Below are positions 16,429-25,840 of a stretch of 64,000 nucleotides of DNA, in pieces. Under the pieces are notes generated by a model, which saw only the letters and a program-made list of their open reading frames with translations, was not told the origin of the DNA and searched no databases. The translations under genes were made by a program, and so were the position numbers. Source of the DNA: Bradyrhizobium sp. U87765 SZCCT0048 (GTDB taxonomy: Bacteria; Pseudomonadota; Alphaproteobacteria; Rhizobiales; Xanthobacteraceae); contig NZ_JAFCMM010000005.1 in the NCBI RefSeq assembly GCF_018131225.1, positions 1 through 64,000 on the forward strand. Direction: 5' to 3'. The stretch's first letter is position 1. The number at the start of each line of letters is the position of its first letter.

Positions 16429-18255
16429 TCAGCGCCCGGCGCTCTTGTCGGCTTCGAGGCCAACGGTGCGGCCGGGGAAGCCGGCGACGTCGAAGTAGCG
16501 CTGTTCCTGCACGCGCTGGAATTTCAGCACCGTGCGCAGGCCGTTGGAACTCGCCGGCGAGGTCAGCGTGCCGGCGTAGGCCTTCGGCGTGGAGCCGTTG
16601 GGCATGGTCTCGGTCATCACGCGCCCCACCAGCTTGCCCTTCGGCGCGCTCTTGAGGTCGAGGATGCGGGCGATGGTCATGCCGACATCGGCGTTGCTGA
16701 CGGGCAGGGCGTTGACGTAACCGGTTTTGAAGTCGGGACCGATCGCCGCCATGAAGTTCTGGGTGTCGGAGCGCGCGAAGTTGCCGTGCATGCCCTGGCC
16801 CTGCTGCAGCCGCGTGTCGGCGATCTCGACGGTGCACAGCACTGGCTGGTCGCAGCCGGTGGAGTACGACCGGAAGTTCACCACGATCGACGGATGCGGC
16901 GTCAGGGCATTGCCCTTGAGGCCGATCGCCGACAGCCGCAGCGTGCCGTGGATCGGCGCCAGTTCGTCGTTGACGAAGATGCCGCTGACATAGTCCTGGG
17001 CCAGCAGGGCATCGACGACGCGGCGGGCGAGCTTGCGGTCGCTCTTCGGCAAGTAAATCAGGTCGGAGCCGCCGTTGGCGGCGACGACGACGTCAGGCTT
17101 GGCGGCGTCCTTGCCGATCAGGCCGTTGCCGAGCCGCGGATAGCTGTTGGCGGCGACGACCGCATTCTTGCTGTCGGGATCGGCGAGCGGCAGGTCGAGC
17201 GCCTTCGCAAGATCGAGCGCAACAAAACCCGGCGGCAAGAAGCCTTCCTTGACGTCGGGATAGTTGCCCTTCGCCGCGGGGCTCGTCGCGCTCTCCTTGG
17301 AGATGGTCGAGAAGCCGTGATCGGCGGAGACGATGATGTTGGTGTTCGCCTCGAGGCCGAGGTCCTTCAGCGCCTGGCGCACCTGGCCGAGATTGTCGTC
17401 GGCGTTCTTGATCGCCGCGAGCGAGGTCGGGCCGTTGATGCCCGGCGTCACGCTGTTGAGGCTGTCGCCCTGGTTGTGCTGCGAGCCGTCGGGGTCGCGC
17501 GACCACAGCACGATGATGAACGGCTTGTTGCGCGCCTTGAACGCCGGCAGGATCACCTTGGTCACCGCATCGGCGAAGAACTTGCCCTGGGTGACGTTGG
17601 CGGTGGTGGTGCCGGCGGTCTTGAAATCGCCGGCCTTGCCGTTGTCGCCGCGCGAGGGCGCCGATGTCGGCAGGCCCGCGTCGGTCAGCGCCTTCTTGAT
17701 GTCGTCGGTGAGCGGCACGCCCGCGGGGCTGCCGGTCTGGTCGTCGAGAATGATGGTCTTGCCGGTGCGCTCGTTGTGATCGAACATCAGCGTCGGGCCG
17801 AGCTTGCCGACCGCGGCGGTGCTGTAGCCCTTGTCGCGCGCGAGCTTGAGGATGGTCTCCTCGTTGAGGTAATTGCCGCCGAAGTGATCGTCGATGTCGC
17901 CGAGCACGGGATCGTTCTCGATGAACGGCGTCACGCTGCCGTTGGCGGGGCCCACGGGATAGCCGGTGTTGATGGTGTTGCTGAAGATGCCGGTGTCGCC
18001 GAGATAGTGGCCGCTCGACAGGCCCGACGCGTTCGGCATCGTGAAGGTCGGAAACAGCGAGTGCGAGTTGGTGAAGTTGATGCCCTTGTCGCGGATCGCC
18101 GCCATGGTCGGGGCTGTTTCCGGCGTCACCTTGAGGGCGCGCAGGCCGTCCGGAACGAACAGGATGATGTTGCGTGGCTGGCTGGTCTGTGCGAGGGCCG
18201 CATGCGTGGACACCGCCAGGAGCCCTGCGGACAGGGCCGTGATCAACGGGCGCAT
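16429..18255 (-). CDS. Secreted alkaline-phosphatase-superfamily protein (phosphodiesterase/nucleotide-pyrophosphatase type)
   Basis: The 608-residue precursor starts with a Sec signal (MRPLITALSAGLLAVSTHA, then ALAQ). The metal-binding first strand is NIILFVPDGLRA, and the nucleophile region is FPTFTMPNASGLSSGHYLGDTG, where a Thr replaces the Ser of classical AlkP, as in phosphodiesterases. Later metal ligands appear in SRDPDGSQHNQGD and SADHGFS. This fold hydrolyses phosphate mono- or diesters in the periplasm. Start ATG 18255 is fixed by the signal peptide. It is divergent from pccA and ends at the bidirectional terminator. The substrate is unknown. Confidence 0.88.
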   Translation of the reverse strand: MRPLITALSAGLLAVSTHAALAQTSQPRNIILFVPDGLRALKVTPETAPTMAAIRDKGINFTNSHSLFPTFTMPNASGLSSGHYLGDTGIFSNTINTGYPVGPANGSVTPFIENDPVLGDIDDHFGGNYLNEETILKLARDKGYSTAAVGKLGPTLMFDHNERTGKTIILDDQTGSPAGVPLTDDIKKALTDAGLPTSAPSRGDNGKAGDFKTAGTTTANVTQGKFFADAVTKVILPAFKARNKPFIIVLWSRDPDGSQHNQGDSLNSVTPGINGPTSLAAIKNADDNLGQVRQALKDLGLEANTNIIVSADHGFSTISKESATSPAAKGNYPDVKEGFLPPGFVALDLAKALDLPLADPDSKNAVVAANSYPRLGNGLIGKDAAKPDVVVAANGGSDLIYLPKSDRKLARRVVDALLAQDYVSGIFVNDELAPIHGTLRLSAIGLKGNALTPHPSIVVNFRSYSTGCDQPVLCTVEIADTRLQQGQGMHGNFARSDTQNFMAAIGPDFKTGYVNALPVSNADVGMTIARILDLKSAPKGKLVGRVMTETMPNGSTPKAYAGTLTSPASSNGLRTVLKFQRVQEQRYFDVAGFPGRTVGLEADKSAGR

Positions 18256-18394
18256 CAAAAATCTCTTTTCCGATTGAAGGGCTTTCAAGGTATAGGATTG
18301 CTGTACGACGGAATTGTTACAGGCTCGCCGCCGTGCCAGATTGCCAACTGAACCCCGCCGCTGTCCACAGGCGTGGACTGGAAGAAACGAGCGC

Positions 18395-20410
18395 ATGTTC
18401 AAGAAAATCCTGATCGCCAACCGTGGCGAGATCGCCTGCCGTGTGATCAAGACCGCCCGCCGCATGGGAATCGCGACGGTGGCGGTGTATTCGGAAGCCG
18501 ACCGCAATGCGGTGCATGTCGAGATGGCGGATGAAGCCATCCTGATCGGTCCGCCGCCGGCGGCCGAGAGCTATCTCCTGATCGACAGGATCGTCGAGGC
18601 CTGCCGCAGGACGGGCGCCGAGGCGGTGCATCCCGGCTACGGCTTTCTGTCCGAGCGCGAGGCGTTTCCGCGGGCGCTGGCCGATGCCGGCGTGACGTTC
18701 ATCGGCCCCAATCCCGGCGCCATCGCCGCGATGGGCGACAAGATCGAATCCAAGAAGGCCGCCGCCAAGGCCAAGGTCTCGACGGTGCCGGGTTATCTCG
18801 GGGTCATCGAGGACGATGTCCACGCCGTGCGCATCGCCGACGAGATCGGCTATCCCGTGATGATCAAGGCTTCCGCCGGCGGTGGCGGCAAGGGCATGCG
18901 CATCGCCCACAGCCGTGCGGAAGTGGCGGAAGGATTCAAGCTGGCGCGCGCCGAAGCCAAGGCGTCGTTCGGCGACGACCGCGTGTTCATCGAAAAATTC
19001 ATTGTCGATCCCCGCCACATCGAGATCCAGGTGCTCGGCGACAAGCACGGCAACGTCATCTATCTCGGCGAGCGCGAATGCTCGGTGCAGCGCCGCAACC
19101 AGAAGGTGATCGAGGAAGCGCCGTCGCCGCTGCTCGATGAAGCGACGCGCCGCCGGATGGGCGAACAGGCAGTCGCTCTGGCAAAAGCCGTCAACTACGA
19201 CTCCGCCGGCACGGTCGAGTTCGTCGCCGGCCAGGACAAGAGCTTCTATTTCCTGGAGATGAACACCCGCCTGCAGGTCGAGCATCCGGTGACCGAGCTC
19301 GTCACCGGCATCGACCTTGTCGAACAGATGATCCGCGTCGCCGCCGGCGAGGAACTGGCGATCAAACAGGGCGACGTGGTCATAAAGGGCTGGGCGGTGG
19401 AATCGCGTGTCTATGCCGAGGATCCGTTCCGCAACTTCCTGCCGTCGATCGGCCGCCTCGTGAAGTACCGCCCGCCGGCGGAAGTCAGCCGCGACGGCAT
19501 CACCGTGCGCAACGACACCGGCGTCGAGGAGGGCGGCGAGATCTCGATCTTCTACGATCCGATGATCGCCAAGCTGATCACCCACGGGCCGTCGCGCATC
19601 GCGGCGATCGAGGCGCAGTCGGCGGCGCTGGATGCGTTCTACATCGACGGCATCCGCCACAACGTGCCGTTCCTGTCGGCGCTGATGAACCATCCGCGCT
19701 GGCGCAAGGGCGAACTGTCGACCGGCTTCATCGCCGAGGAGTTTCCGCAAGGCTTTGCGGCGCGCGAGCCCGAGGGCGATGTCGCCCGTCGCATTGCCGC
19801 GGTGGGGGCGGCGATTGACCATGTGCTGGGCGAGCGCAAGCGCCAGATCTCCGGCCAGATGAACGGCCGTCCCGTGACGCGTGAGCGCCGCCGCGCGGTG
19901 TGGCTGAACCGCTGGGAGATCGCGCTCGATGTCGCGCGTGACGGCGAGGCCGTCGCGGTGCGCTTCGTCGAGGCGGGCGGCGAGGCCGGCGCGCCGCATC
20001 ATCTGGTGTCGACCTGGAAGCCGGGCGAGGGCGTGTGGCACGGCACCATCGACGGTGCCGCGATCGCGGTGCAGGTGCGGCCGATCCCGAACGGCTTCCG
20101 CCTCGCGCACGAGGGCTATGAAGTCGCCGTCAGCGTGTTCACCGAGAGCGAGGCCAATGCCGCGCGGTTGATGCCGGTGGTGACGGCGGCCGACACCGGC
20201 AAGAAGCTGCTGTGTCCGATGCCGGGCCTCGTGATCTCGATCGATGTTGCGGAGGGCCAGGAGGTCAAGGCCGGCGAGACGCTGGCGGTGGTCGAGGCGA
20301 TGAAGATGCAGAACGTGCTGCGCGCCGAGCGCGACGGCACGGTCAAGGCGATCCACGCCAAGCCAGGCGCGACGCTCGCGGTCGATGCCCTGATCCTCGA
20401 GTTCGCGTGA
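18395..20410 (+). CDS. pccA: Propionyl-CoA carboxylase alpha subunit (biotin carboxylase plus biotin carrier)
   Basis: The 671-residue protein begins FKKILIANRGEIACRVI, the start of the biotin carboxylase domain. It has the ATP-grasp glycine loop KASAGGGGKGMR and active-site FLEMNTRLQVEHPVTE, followed by a BT-type linker domain and a biotinyl domain. The biotinylated lysine is Lys637 in EAMKMQN. It carboxylates propionyl-CoA together with a beta subunit, which is not in this window. The 94-bp gap to methylmalonyl-CoA mutase supports the propionyl-CoA assignment over acetyl- or methylcrotonyl-CoA carboxylase. Confidence 0.93.
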   Translation: MFKKILIANRGEIACRVIKTARRMGIATVAVYSEADRNAVHVEMADEAILIGPPPAAESYLLIDRIVEACRRTGAEAVHPGYGFLSEREAFPRALADAGVTFIGPNPGAIAAMGDKIESKKAAAKAKVSTVPGYLGVIEDDVHAVRIADEIGYPVMIKASAGGGGKGMRIAHSRAEVAEGFKLARAEAKASFGDDRVFIEKFIVDPRHIEIQVLGDKHGNVIYLGERECSVQRRNQKVIEEAPSPLLDEATRRRMGEQAVALAKAVNYDSAGTVEFVAGQDKSFYFLEMNTRLQVEHPVTELVTGIDLVEQMIRVAAGEELAIKQGDVVIKGWAVESRVYAEDPFRNFLPSIGRLVKYRPPAEVSRDGITVRNDTGVEEGGEISIFYDPMIAKLITHGPSRIAAIEAQSAALDAFYIDGIRHNVPFLSALMNHPRWRKGELSTGFIAEEFPQGFAAREPEGDVARRIAAVGAAIDHVLGERKRQISGQMNGRPVTRERRRAVWLNRWEIALDVARDGEAVAVRFVEAGGEAGAPHHLVSTWKPGEGVWHGTIDGAAIAVQVRPIPNGFRLAHEGYEVAVSVFTESEANAARLMPVVTAADTGKKLLCPMPGLVISIDVAEGQEVKAGETLAVVEAMKMQNVLRAERDGTVKAIHAKPGATLAVDALILEFA

Positions 20411-20441
20411 CTGAGGCCGCCTGAACCGCACTGCCCGTCGG

Positions 20442-20465
20442 CGTCGGCCTCCCCCCAGGCCGACG
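20442..20465. other. Stem-loop between pccA and scpA
   Basis: CGTCGGCCT and AGGCCGACG pair over 9 bp around a CCCCCC loop, with no U-run after it. It sits in the 94-bp gap inside what looks like a two-gene operon. It could stabilise or partly attenuate the transcript; this is inference from structure only. Confidence 0.45.
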
Positions 20466-20504
20466 TCGGCGGGATCTCTTCTCCCGGAGCAAGCGAGACC
20501 CAAG

Positions 20505-22652
20505 ATGACGACAACAGCTTTTCCTGACGAGTGGAAGAAGATCGCGGAAGGCGAACTCAAGGCCGATCCGGGCAAGCTGGTGCGTCAGACGCCCGAGAAC
20601 ATCGCCATCAAGCCGGTCTATACGGCGTCAGACCTCGATGGCATCGCCCATCTGGCGTCGCTGCCGGGTTCATGGCCGTTCGTGCGCGGCCCCCGCGCGA
20701 CGATGTATGCCGGGCGTCCCTGGACCATCCGGCAATATGCCGGCTTTTCCACTGCCGAGGCGTCGAACGCATTCTATCGCTCTGCGCTGGCGGCCGGACA
20801 GAAGGGCCTGTCGGTGGCCTTCGACCTCGCCACCCATCGCGGCTACGATTCCGATCATCCGCGGGTCGTCGGCGATGTCGGCAAGGCCGGCGTCGCCATC
20901 GATTCCGTCGAGGACATGAAGATCCTGTTCGACGGCATCCCGCTCGGCGACACCTCGGTGTCGATGACCATGAACGGCGCGGTGATCCCGATCCTGGCGA
21001 CCTTCATCGTTGCCGGCGAGGAGCAGGGCGTTCCGACGAAAGCGCTGTCGGGGACCATCCAAAACGACATCCTCAAGGAGTTCATGGTCCGCAACACTTA
21101 CATCTATCCGCCGCAGGCGTCGATGCGGATCGTCGCCGACATCATTGCCTACACCGCACAGCACATGCCGCGCTTCAATTCGATCTCGATCTCCGGCTAT
21201 CACATGCAGGAGGCCGGCGCGACGCTGGTGCAGGAACTGGCTTTCACGCTCGCCGACGGCCGTGAATACGTCCGTGCCGCGCTCGCCAAGGGGCTCAATG
21301 TCGACGACTTCGCCGGGCGGTTGTCGTTCTTCTTCGCCATTGGCATGAACTTCTTCATGGAGGCGGCGAAGCTGCGCGCCGCGCGGCTGATCTGGGCACG
21401 GGTGATGGCCGAGTTCCAGCCGCAGAAATCATCGTCGCTGATGCTGCGCACCCACTGCCAGACATCGGGCGTGTCGCTGCAGGAGCAGGACCCCTACAAC
21501 AACATCGTGCGCACGGCGTACGAGGCACTCGCCGCGGTGCTCGGCGGCACGCAGTCGCTGCACACCAACTCGTTCGACGAGGCGATCGCGCTGCCGACCG
21601 ATTTTTCGGCGCGCATCGCCCGCAACACCCAGCTCATCCTGCAGCACGAGACCGGCGTTACCGACGTCGTCGATCCTCTCGCGGGCTCCTACTATGTCGA
21701 AAAGCTGACCGACGATCTTGCCAAGGAAGCGTGGGCGCTGATGGAGCAGGTCGAGGGCATGGGCGGCATGGCGCAGGCCATCGCCACCGGCTGGCCCAAG
21801 CGCCTGATCGAGGAATCGGCGACGCGCCGGCAGGCGGCGGTCGACCGCGGCGACCAGGTGATCGTCGGCGTCAATCGCTTCCGCCTCGAGCAGGAAGATC
21901 CCATCGACATTCTGGAGATCGACAACTCCACCGTGCGCGCCGCCCAGATCAGGCGGCTGGACGACATCAAGCGGACGCGGGATCCCCAGCGGGTCGCGGC
22001 CGCGCTGCAGGCGCTGGCCGAGGTCGCGCGCACCGGCGAGGGCAACCTGCTGGAAGCGGCGACGGTCGCGGCGCGCGCCCGGGCTACTGTCGGCGAGATG
22101 TCCGACGCCATGCGCCGGACGTTCGGCGACCACGAGGCGGTGCCGGCGGTGGTGTCCAATGTCTACAGCAACGCCTATGGCGACGATCCCGAGTTCTCCA
22201 ACCTCGTCAGCCGCGTCGACGAGGTCGCCCGCGCCATCGGCGGCCAGCCGAAGATCATGGTGGCCAAGCTCGGCCAGGACGGCCATGACCGTGGTGCCAA
22301 GGTGATCGCATCGGCGTTCGGCGACATCGGCTTCGAGGTGATCGCAGGCCCGCTGTTCCAGACGCCGGCGGAAGCGGCGGCGCTGGCGGTGCGCTCGAAG
22401 GTCCATGTGCTCGGCGTGTCGTCGCTCGCCGCCGGCCACAAGACGCTGGTGCCGCAGGTGGTGGCCGAGCTGAAGGCGGCCGGCGCGAGCCATGTCATCG
22501 TGGTGTGCGGCGGCGTGGTGCCGCGGCAGGACTATGAGGAGTTGTACAACAACGGCGTCGCCGCGGTGTTCGGCCCCGGCACCAACGTGCTGGAAGCGGC
22601 GCGGGCGATCCTCGATCTTATCGAGGGCCGGCGCAGTAACCGCCCGGCCTGA
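20505..22652 (+). CDS. scpA: Methylmalonyl-CoA mutase
   Basis: The 715-residue adenosylcobalamin enzyme interconverts methylmalonyl-CoA and succinyl-CoA. The N-terminal TIM-barrel substrate domain has the family motifs RGPRATMYAGRPWTIRQYAG and SISGYHMQEAGA. The C-terminal B12-binding domain has DGHDRGAKVIA, whose His594 is the lower cobalt ligand. The length is that of single-chain homodimeric mutases. With pccA upstream it forms the propionyl-CoA to succinyl-CoA route in the cytoplasm. The epimerase and MeaB chaperone genes are not adjacent. It ends at a hairpin before a convergent MFS gene. Confidence 0.96.
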   Translation: MTTTAFPDEWKKIAEGELKADPGKLVRQTPENIAIKPVYTASDLDGIAHLASLPGSWPFVRGPRATMYAGRPWTIRQYAGFSTAEASNAFYRSALAAGQKGLSVAFDLATHRGYDSDHPRVVGDVGKAGVAIDSVEDMKILFDGIPLGDTSVSMTMNGAVIPILATFIVAGEEQGVPTKALSGTIQNDILKEFMVRNTYIYPPQASMRIVADIIAYTAQHMPRFNSISISGYHMQEAGATLVQELAFTLADGREYVRAALAKGLNVDDFAGRLSFFFAIGMNFFMEAAKLRAARLIWARVMAEFQPQKSSSLMLRTHCQTSGVSLQEQDPYNNIVRTAYEALAAVLGGTQSLHTNSFDEAIALPTDFSARIARNTQLILQHETGVTDVVDPLAGSYYVEKLTDDLAKEAWALMEQVEGMGGMAQAIATGWPKRLIEESATRRQAAVDRGDQVIVGVNRFRLEQEDPIDILEIDNSTVRAAQIRRLDDIKRTRDPQRVAAALQALAEVARTGEGNLLEAATVAARARATVGEMSDAMRRTFGDHEAVPAVVSNVYSNAYGDDPEFSNLVSRVDEVARAIGGQPKIMVAKLGQDGHDRGAKVIASAFGDIGFEVIAGPLFQTPAEAAALAVRSKVHVLGVSSLAAGHKTLVPQVVAELKAAGASHVIVVCGGVVPRQDYEELYNNGVAAVFGPGTNVLEAARAILDLIEGRRSNRPA

Positions 22653-22683
22653 GCCGCGCCAATCGTTTCGGCCATTCGTTCCT

Positions 22684-22715
22684 GACCGGCGCGCTTGCCA
22701 TCGCGCCGGTCGTTT
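22684..22715. terminator. Hairpin terminator between scpA and the MFS gene
   Basis: GACCGGCGCG (22684-22693) and CGCGCCGGTC (22702-22711) form a perfect 10-bp stem with an 8-nt loop, followed by GTTTGTC. It lies in the 78-bp gap between convergent genes and probably ends scpA; the U-run is weak. Confidence 0.6.
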
Positions 22716-22730
22716 GTCGTGCCGCGGCCG

Positions 22731-23981
22731 TTACGCAGGCGACTGGCTCAGTGGCGCGGCCGTCGCGGCCGGCAGGCGCCTGCCGAGCCGCCATAGCAGC
22801 GCAGCGCCGGCGACGACAGTCAGCAGCTGGGTGCCGACGAGCAGCCAGAAGCCCTGGCCGAGGTTCTCGGTCTTGCCGGCCATCATCGCTGCGCCCATGA
22901 CCATCGGCATCAGCGCCGAGACGAGATTGCCGACGCCGTTGACGACGCCATAGGTGCTGCCGACGGTGCCTTCGCGCGCGACATGCTGCACCAGTGTCGG
23001 GATCGCCGGTGCCTGGAAGCCCCAGCCGGCGCCGGCGAGGATCAGCGCGGTGGCGGCGACATAGGGGTTCTCGGCGACGATCGCCAGGGTGACGAAGATG
23101 GCGGTGATGATGCCGCCGACAACGAACGCCAGCGGCGCGCGGTGGCGCGGAAGCATGTCGACAAACGAGCCGCCGACGACCCCGGCGACGATCCCGACGA
23201 TGAACGGCAGGCCGGCGAACACGCTCATCTCGGCGAGGGAGAAGTGCCGGGCTTCCTTGAGATAAGATGGCAGCCAGGTGCTGGCGCCCCACAGGTAGCT
23301 CAGCGTGCAGATCTCGATGATCAGGATCCAGAACAGATGCGGCGTGCGCAGTGCCGCCAGCATCAGCGACATCGCCGCGGGCTTCGGTCCGGCGGCGCGT
23401 GCGGTTGTCGCCTTCGGCGCCTGGATGAACAGTGCCACCAGGGGCACGCCGATCAGGACGTTGAGCGCGGCCAGTGCCCAGAACGAATCGCGCCAGCCGA
23501 AGTGCTGGATCAGAAAGCTGAGGATGGAGTAGCCGGCGCCGAGCCCGATGCTGACGCCGAGCGAGCTCACCGCGTTGGGCTTGCCCACTTCATGCGGGGC
23601 GAAGTGCTCCTTGACATACATGGTCTTGAGCGAGAACAGCGGCCCCTCGGCGCTGCCGAGCAGGAAGCGCCAGCTCAGGAACAGCACCACGCTGGTGGTC
23701 AGCGCCGACGCGCCGGTGAACGCGGTCCACAGCACGAGGCTGATCAGCAGGCTCGCGCGCACGCTCCAGCGCGCCTCGAACAGCGGCGTCAGGAACCAGG
23801 CCGAGAGGCCGTAGCCGAACAGGAACAGCGACATCAGCCGCCCCTGTGCGATGCGATCGCCCTCGAGGCCCAGCGTGAGCAGGAAGTCCTTGTTGGTGAT
23901 CATCAGGGACACGTTGATGCGGTCCATGTAGGCGATGCTCACCACGAGCATCAGCACGATCACGCCAAGCCACCGTTTCAT
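22731..23981 (-). CDS. MFS transporter (anion:cation symporter-like)
   Basis: The 416-residue inner-membrane protein has twelve predicted helices. It starts RWLGVIVLMLVVSIAYMDRINVS, the pattern of the ACS (phthalate/glucarate/tartrate) branch of the major facilitator superfamily. RFLLGSAEGPLFSLKTMYVKE follows as motif C/D region. Carriers of this branch import organic anions with protons. It is the last gene of the hydrolase-IclR-aspartate dehydrogenase operon, 70 bp after the nadX stop, and is the obvious importer for that pathway's substrate. Confidence 0.92.
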   Translation of the reverse strand: MKRWLGVIVLMLVVSIAYMDRINVSLMITNKDFLLTLGLEGDRIAQGRLMSLFLFGYGLSAWFLTPLFEARWSVRASLLISLVLWTAFTGASALTTSVVLFLSWRFLLGSAEGPLFSLKTMYVKEHFAPHEVGKPNAVSSLGVSIGLGAGYSILSFLIQHFGWRDSFWALAALNVLIGVPLVALFIQAPKATTARAAGPKPAAMSLMLAALRTPHLFWILIIEICTLSYLWGASTWLPSYLKEARHFSLAEMSVFAGLPFIVGIVAGVVGGSFVDMLPRHRAPLAFVVGGIITAIFVTLAIVAENPYVAATALILAGAGWGFQAPAIPTLVQHVAREGTVGSTYGVVNGVGNLVSALMPMVMGAAMMAGKTENLGQGFWLLVGTQLLTVVAGAALLWRLGRRLPAATAAPLSQSPA

Positions 23982-24051
23982 CTGCACAGTCTCCACTCCT
24001 ACGCGTTGTTGTCGTGTGGCGCGGGGCGCCATCCTCACCTGTCGTTGTTGT

Positions 24052-24867
24052 TCAGATCACCAGCGGCGCTGTCGCGTTCAGAACCGCGCGGGCGAGGCTG
24101 TGGGCGGTGCCGAGCGATGTCCGGGGATTGTCCGGCGCCGGTGCATTCTCGATCCGGATCGCCACCGTGCCGGCGCGCGAGCGGAATTCGATCTCATGGA
24201 CGTTGCGCGCGATCGCCGGATCGGCGGCGAGTTCGACGCGGGTCGCGTCGAAGCCGAGACCGGCGAGCGCGACGATCGCGGCGACATTGGCGTTCTTCGG
24301 GTAGCTGCGCGCCGCCTCGCGGGCGCTGCCGGAAAAGAACACGCGGGCGTCGCGCAAGGCGTCGAGGTTGAGCAGACCCTCCGCCGGCGAGCCCTTCCAC
24401 GCGGCGGGCGGCTTGCGGCCGCGGTACAGCACGTCATCGAGACCGGCGAGCTGCGCCGCCTTCAGCGCATCGATGCCGCCGACCGCGCCTGCGGGCAGAT
24501 GGATACGGGCATTGCCGCGCTGCGCCGCTGCGCGCAAGGCCGCATGGAAGCCGTCGTCGGCGAGGGCGCCGACCGAGGCGATCACCAGATCGGCGCCGCC
24601 GGCGAGCACGGCCGGGCCGTGCGCCGCGAGCGCGGCCTGCCCGGCACATTCGACGACGAGATCGAGCCCCGCGAGCTCGTCAGCGGCATGGACCACGCCG
24701 TGTTCGCGCGCGAGATCGGCATGGCGGTCCAGCAAGGCGGCGGCGCGCGCCGCGCCGTCGGGCCGTGCGAGACATACCAGGCGTGTGAATGGCGCGGGCG
24801 CCGCGCGCTGCAGTGTCGCCAGCAGCTCGGTCGCGATGGTTCCGTAGCCGATCAGGCCGAGCTTCAT
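24052..24867 (-). CDS. nadX: L-aspartate dehydrogenase (NadX-like)
   Basis: The 271-residue NAD(P)-dependent enzyme begins with a Rossmann motif (KLGLIGYGTIATELL). Its C-terminal part matches aspartate dehydrogenase, with the PKNANVAAIVALAGLGFDAT helix-strand unit and IRIENAP near the end. The family oxidatively deaminates L-aspartate, often to supply iminoaspartate for NAD synthesis. No quinolinate synthase gene (nadA) is here, so a catabolic role on an aspartate-like product is likely. Its ATG overlaps by 4 bp (ATGA) the stop of a small upstream frame, implying translational coupling. Confidence 0.88.
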   Translation of the reverse strand: MKLGLIGYGTIATELLATLQRAAPAPFTRLVCLARPDGAARAAALLDRHADLAREHGVVHAADELAGLDLVVECAGQAALAAHGPAVLAGGADLVIASVGALADDGFHAALRAAAQRGNARIHLPAGAVGGIDALKAAQLAGLDDVLYRGRKPPAAWKGSPAEGLLNLDALRDARVFFSGSAREAARSYPKNANVAAIVALAGLGFDATRVELAADPAIARNVHEIEFRSRAGTVAIRIENAPAPDNPRTSLGTAHSLARAVLNATAPLVI

Positions 24868-24989
24868 GATGCGCCTCCGGCGGCGCCGGCGTCGCTGTAG
24901 CGGCGGCCCTCGGGTGCGATGGCGCTGAGACCCGGCAGTTGGCGCGGCAATGGGTGGAAGAGGGCGCTGTGGCCGGCGATGCAGGTCAT
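24864..24989 (-). CDS. Small coupled reading frame of 41 codons between iclR and nadX
   Basis: Its ATG (24987-24989) overlaps the TGA of the IclR gene and its own TGA (24864-24866) overlaps the nadX ATG, giving 4-bp ATGA overlaps on both sides. The peptide begins MTCIAGHSALFHPLPRQLPG and ends in a Gly/Ala tail, with no membrane segment. It resembles nothing I recognise. It may be a real small protein, a translation-coupling leader for nadX, or the remnant of a longer gene. The precise double overlap is the only evidence for translation. Confidence 0.45.
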   Translation of the reverse strand: MTCIAGHSALFHPLPRQLPGLSAIAPEGRRYSDAGAAGGAS

Positions 24990-25840
24990 GCGGTCGTGCC
25001 TCGTTGCGCGGCGCGCGGCTCGGCCGGCGGCACGTAGCCGAGGCGTTCGGAGATGTTGAGCGCGGCGCGGCGCAGCGCCTCGCCGATGCGGGTGCGTTTG
25101 CCGCCCTGGGTGGCGAACGCACTGTCCGGGCCGGTCATGTTGATCGCAGCGACGACGAGGCCGCTGTGGTCGAAGATCGGCGCGGCGCAGGAATCGATGC
25201 CGGCCTCGTAGGACGAGTGGCTCCAGGCCAGCCCGGCCTGGCGTGCGGCACGGGTCTCGGCGACGAGATCGTCGATGGTCGTCACGGTCTGTGTGGTGGC
25301 CGCCTCCAGCGCGGCGCCGTCGAACAGGGCGCGCAGCTCAGCCTCGGAGAGATAGGCCAGCATGATGCGGCCCATGCTGGTGGCATGCGCCGGCAGCCGC
25401 GAGCCGACGCGCACGGCGCTGGCGCGGAACACGTGCGGCACCTGCCGCAGCAGGTAGAGCACGTCGCGGCCCTCGAGGATGCCGAGATGGGTGGAGAGGC
25501 CGAACTCTTCGGACAGGGTGATCAGATAGGGCAGTGCGGTCTGGTTGAGGTCGCGCGACAGGAAGGTCTGCGCCGCGACGCCGATCAGGCCGGGGCCGAT
25601 CTGGTAGCCGGGCCCGTAGGGCTTCTTCTCGATGAAGCGGCCGGCCTCAAGCGAGGCGATCAGGCGCATCAAGGTCGTGCGGTTGATGCGCAGCGCGGCT
25701 GCGGTGTGGCTGAGATTGGCGACGGATTCGCCTTCGGAAATGTGGTGCAGCAGCTTGATCGCCCTGTCGACGGCAGGGATGCCGTAGGCCGGCGTGTCGC
25801 TGCGCTTCGCCGCGCCGGTGGTCTTCGGCTTCCGCGCCAT
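24986..25840 (-). CDS. IclR-family transcriptional regulator
   Basis: The 284 residues show an N-terminal winged helix-turn-helix (about 20-80, with NLSHTAAALRINRTTLMRLIASLE) and the C-terminal IclR effector domain. The latter includes the LPAHATSMGRIMLAYLSEAEL region and GIDSCAAPIFDHSG. The length is normal. Its start overlaps the stop of the upstream hydrolase by one base (TGATG). It lies within the operon it probably controls. Two identical palindromes in the promoter region, TGTTCAAATATGAACA, have the dyad form IclR proteins use. Confidence 0.94.
   Translation of the reverse strand: MARKPKTTGAAKRSDTPAYGIPAVDRAIKLLHHISEGESVANLSHTAAALRINRTTLMRLIASLEAGRFIEKKPYGPGYQIGPGLIGVAAQTFLSRDLNQTALPYLITLSEEFGLSTHLGILEGRDVLYLLRQVPHVFRASAVRVGSRLPAHATSMGRIMLAYLSEAELRALFDGAALEAATTQTVTTIDDLVAETRAARQAGLAWSHSSYEAGIDSCAAPIFDHSGLVVAAINMTGPDSAFATQGGKRTRIGEALRRAALNISERLGYVPPAEPRAAQRGTTA

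Noticed and set aside
16399..18351. A 650-codon plus-strand open frame opposite the AlkP-superfamily gene
   Set aside because: It is a high-GC shadow of a clear secreted enzyme; no domain is visible in it.
18317..20575. A 752-codon minus-strand open frame opposite pccA
   Set aside because: It mirrors pccA in codon phase, and its product is low-complexity His/Arg/Asp-rich sequence.
24052..24867. NAD biosynthesis role for the NadX-like enzyme
   Set aside because: There is no quinolinate synthase or nadC nearby, and the operon has a hydrolase, carrier and IclR regulator, which fits catabolism better.
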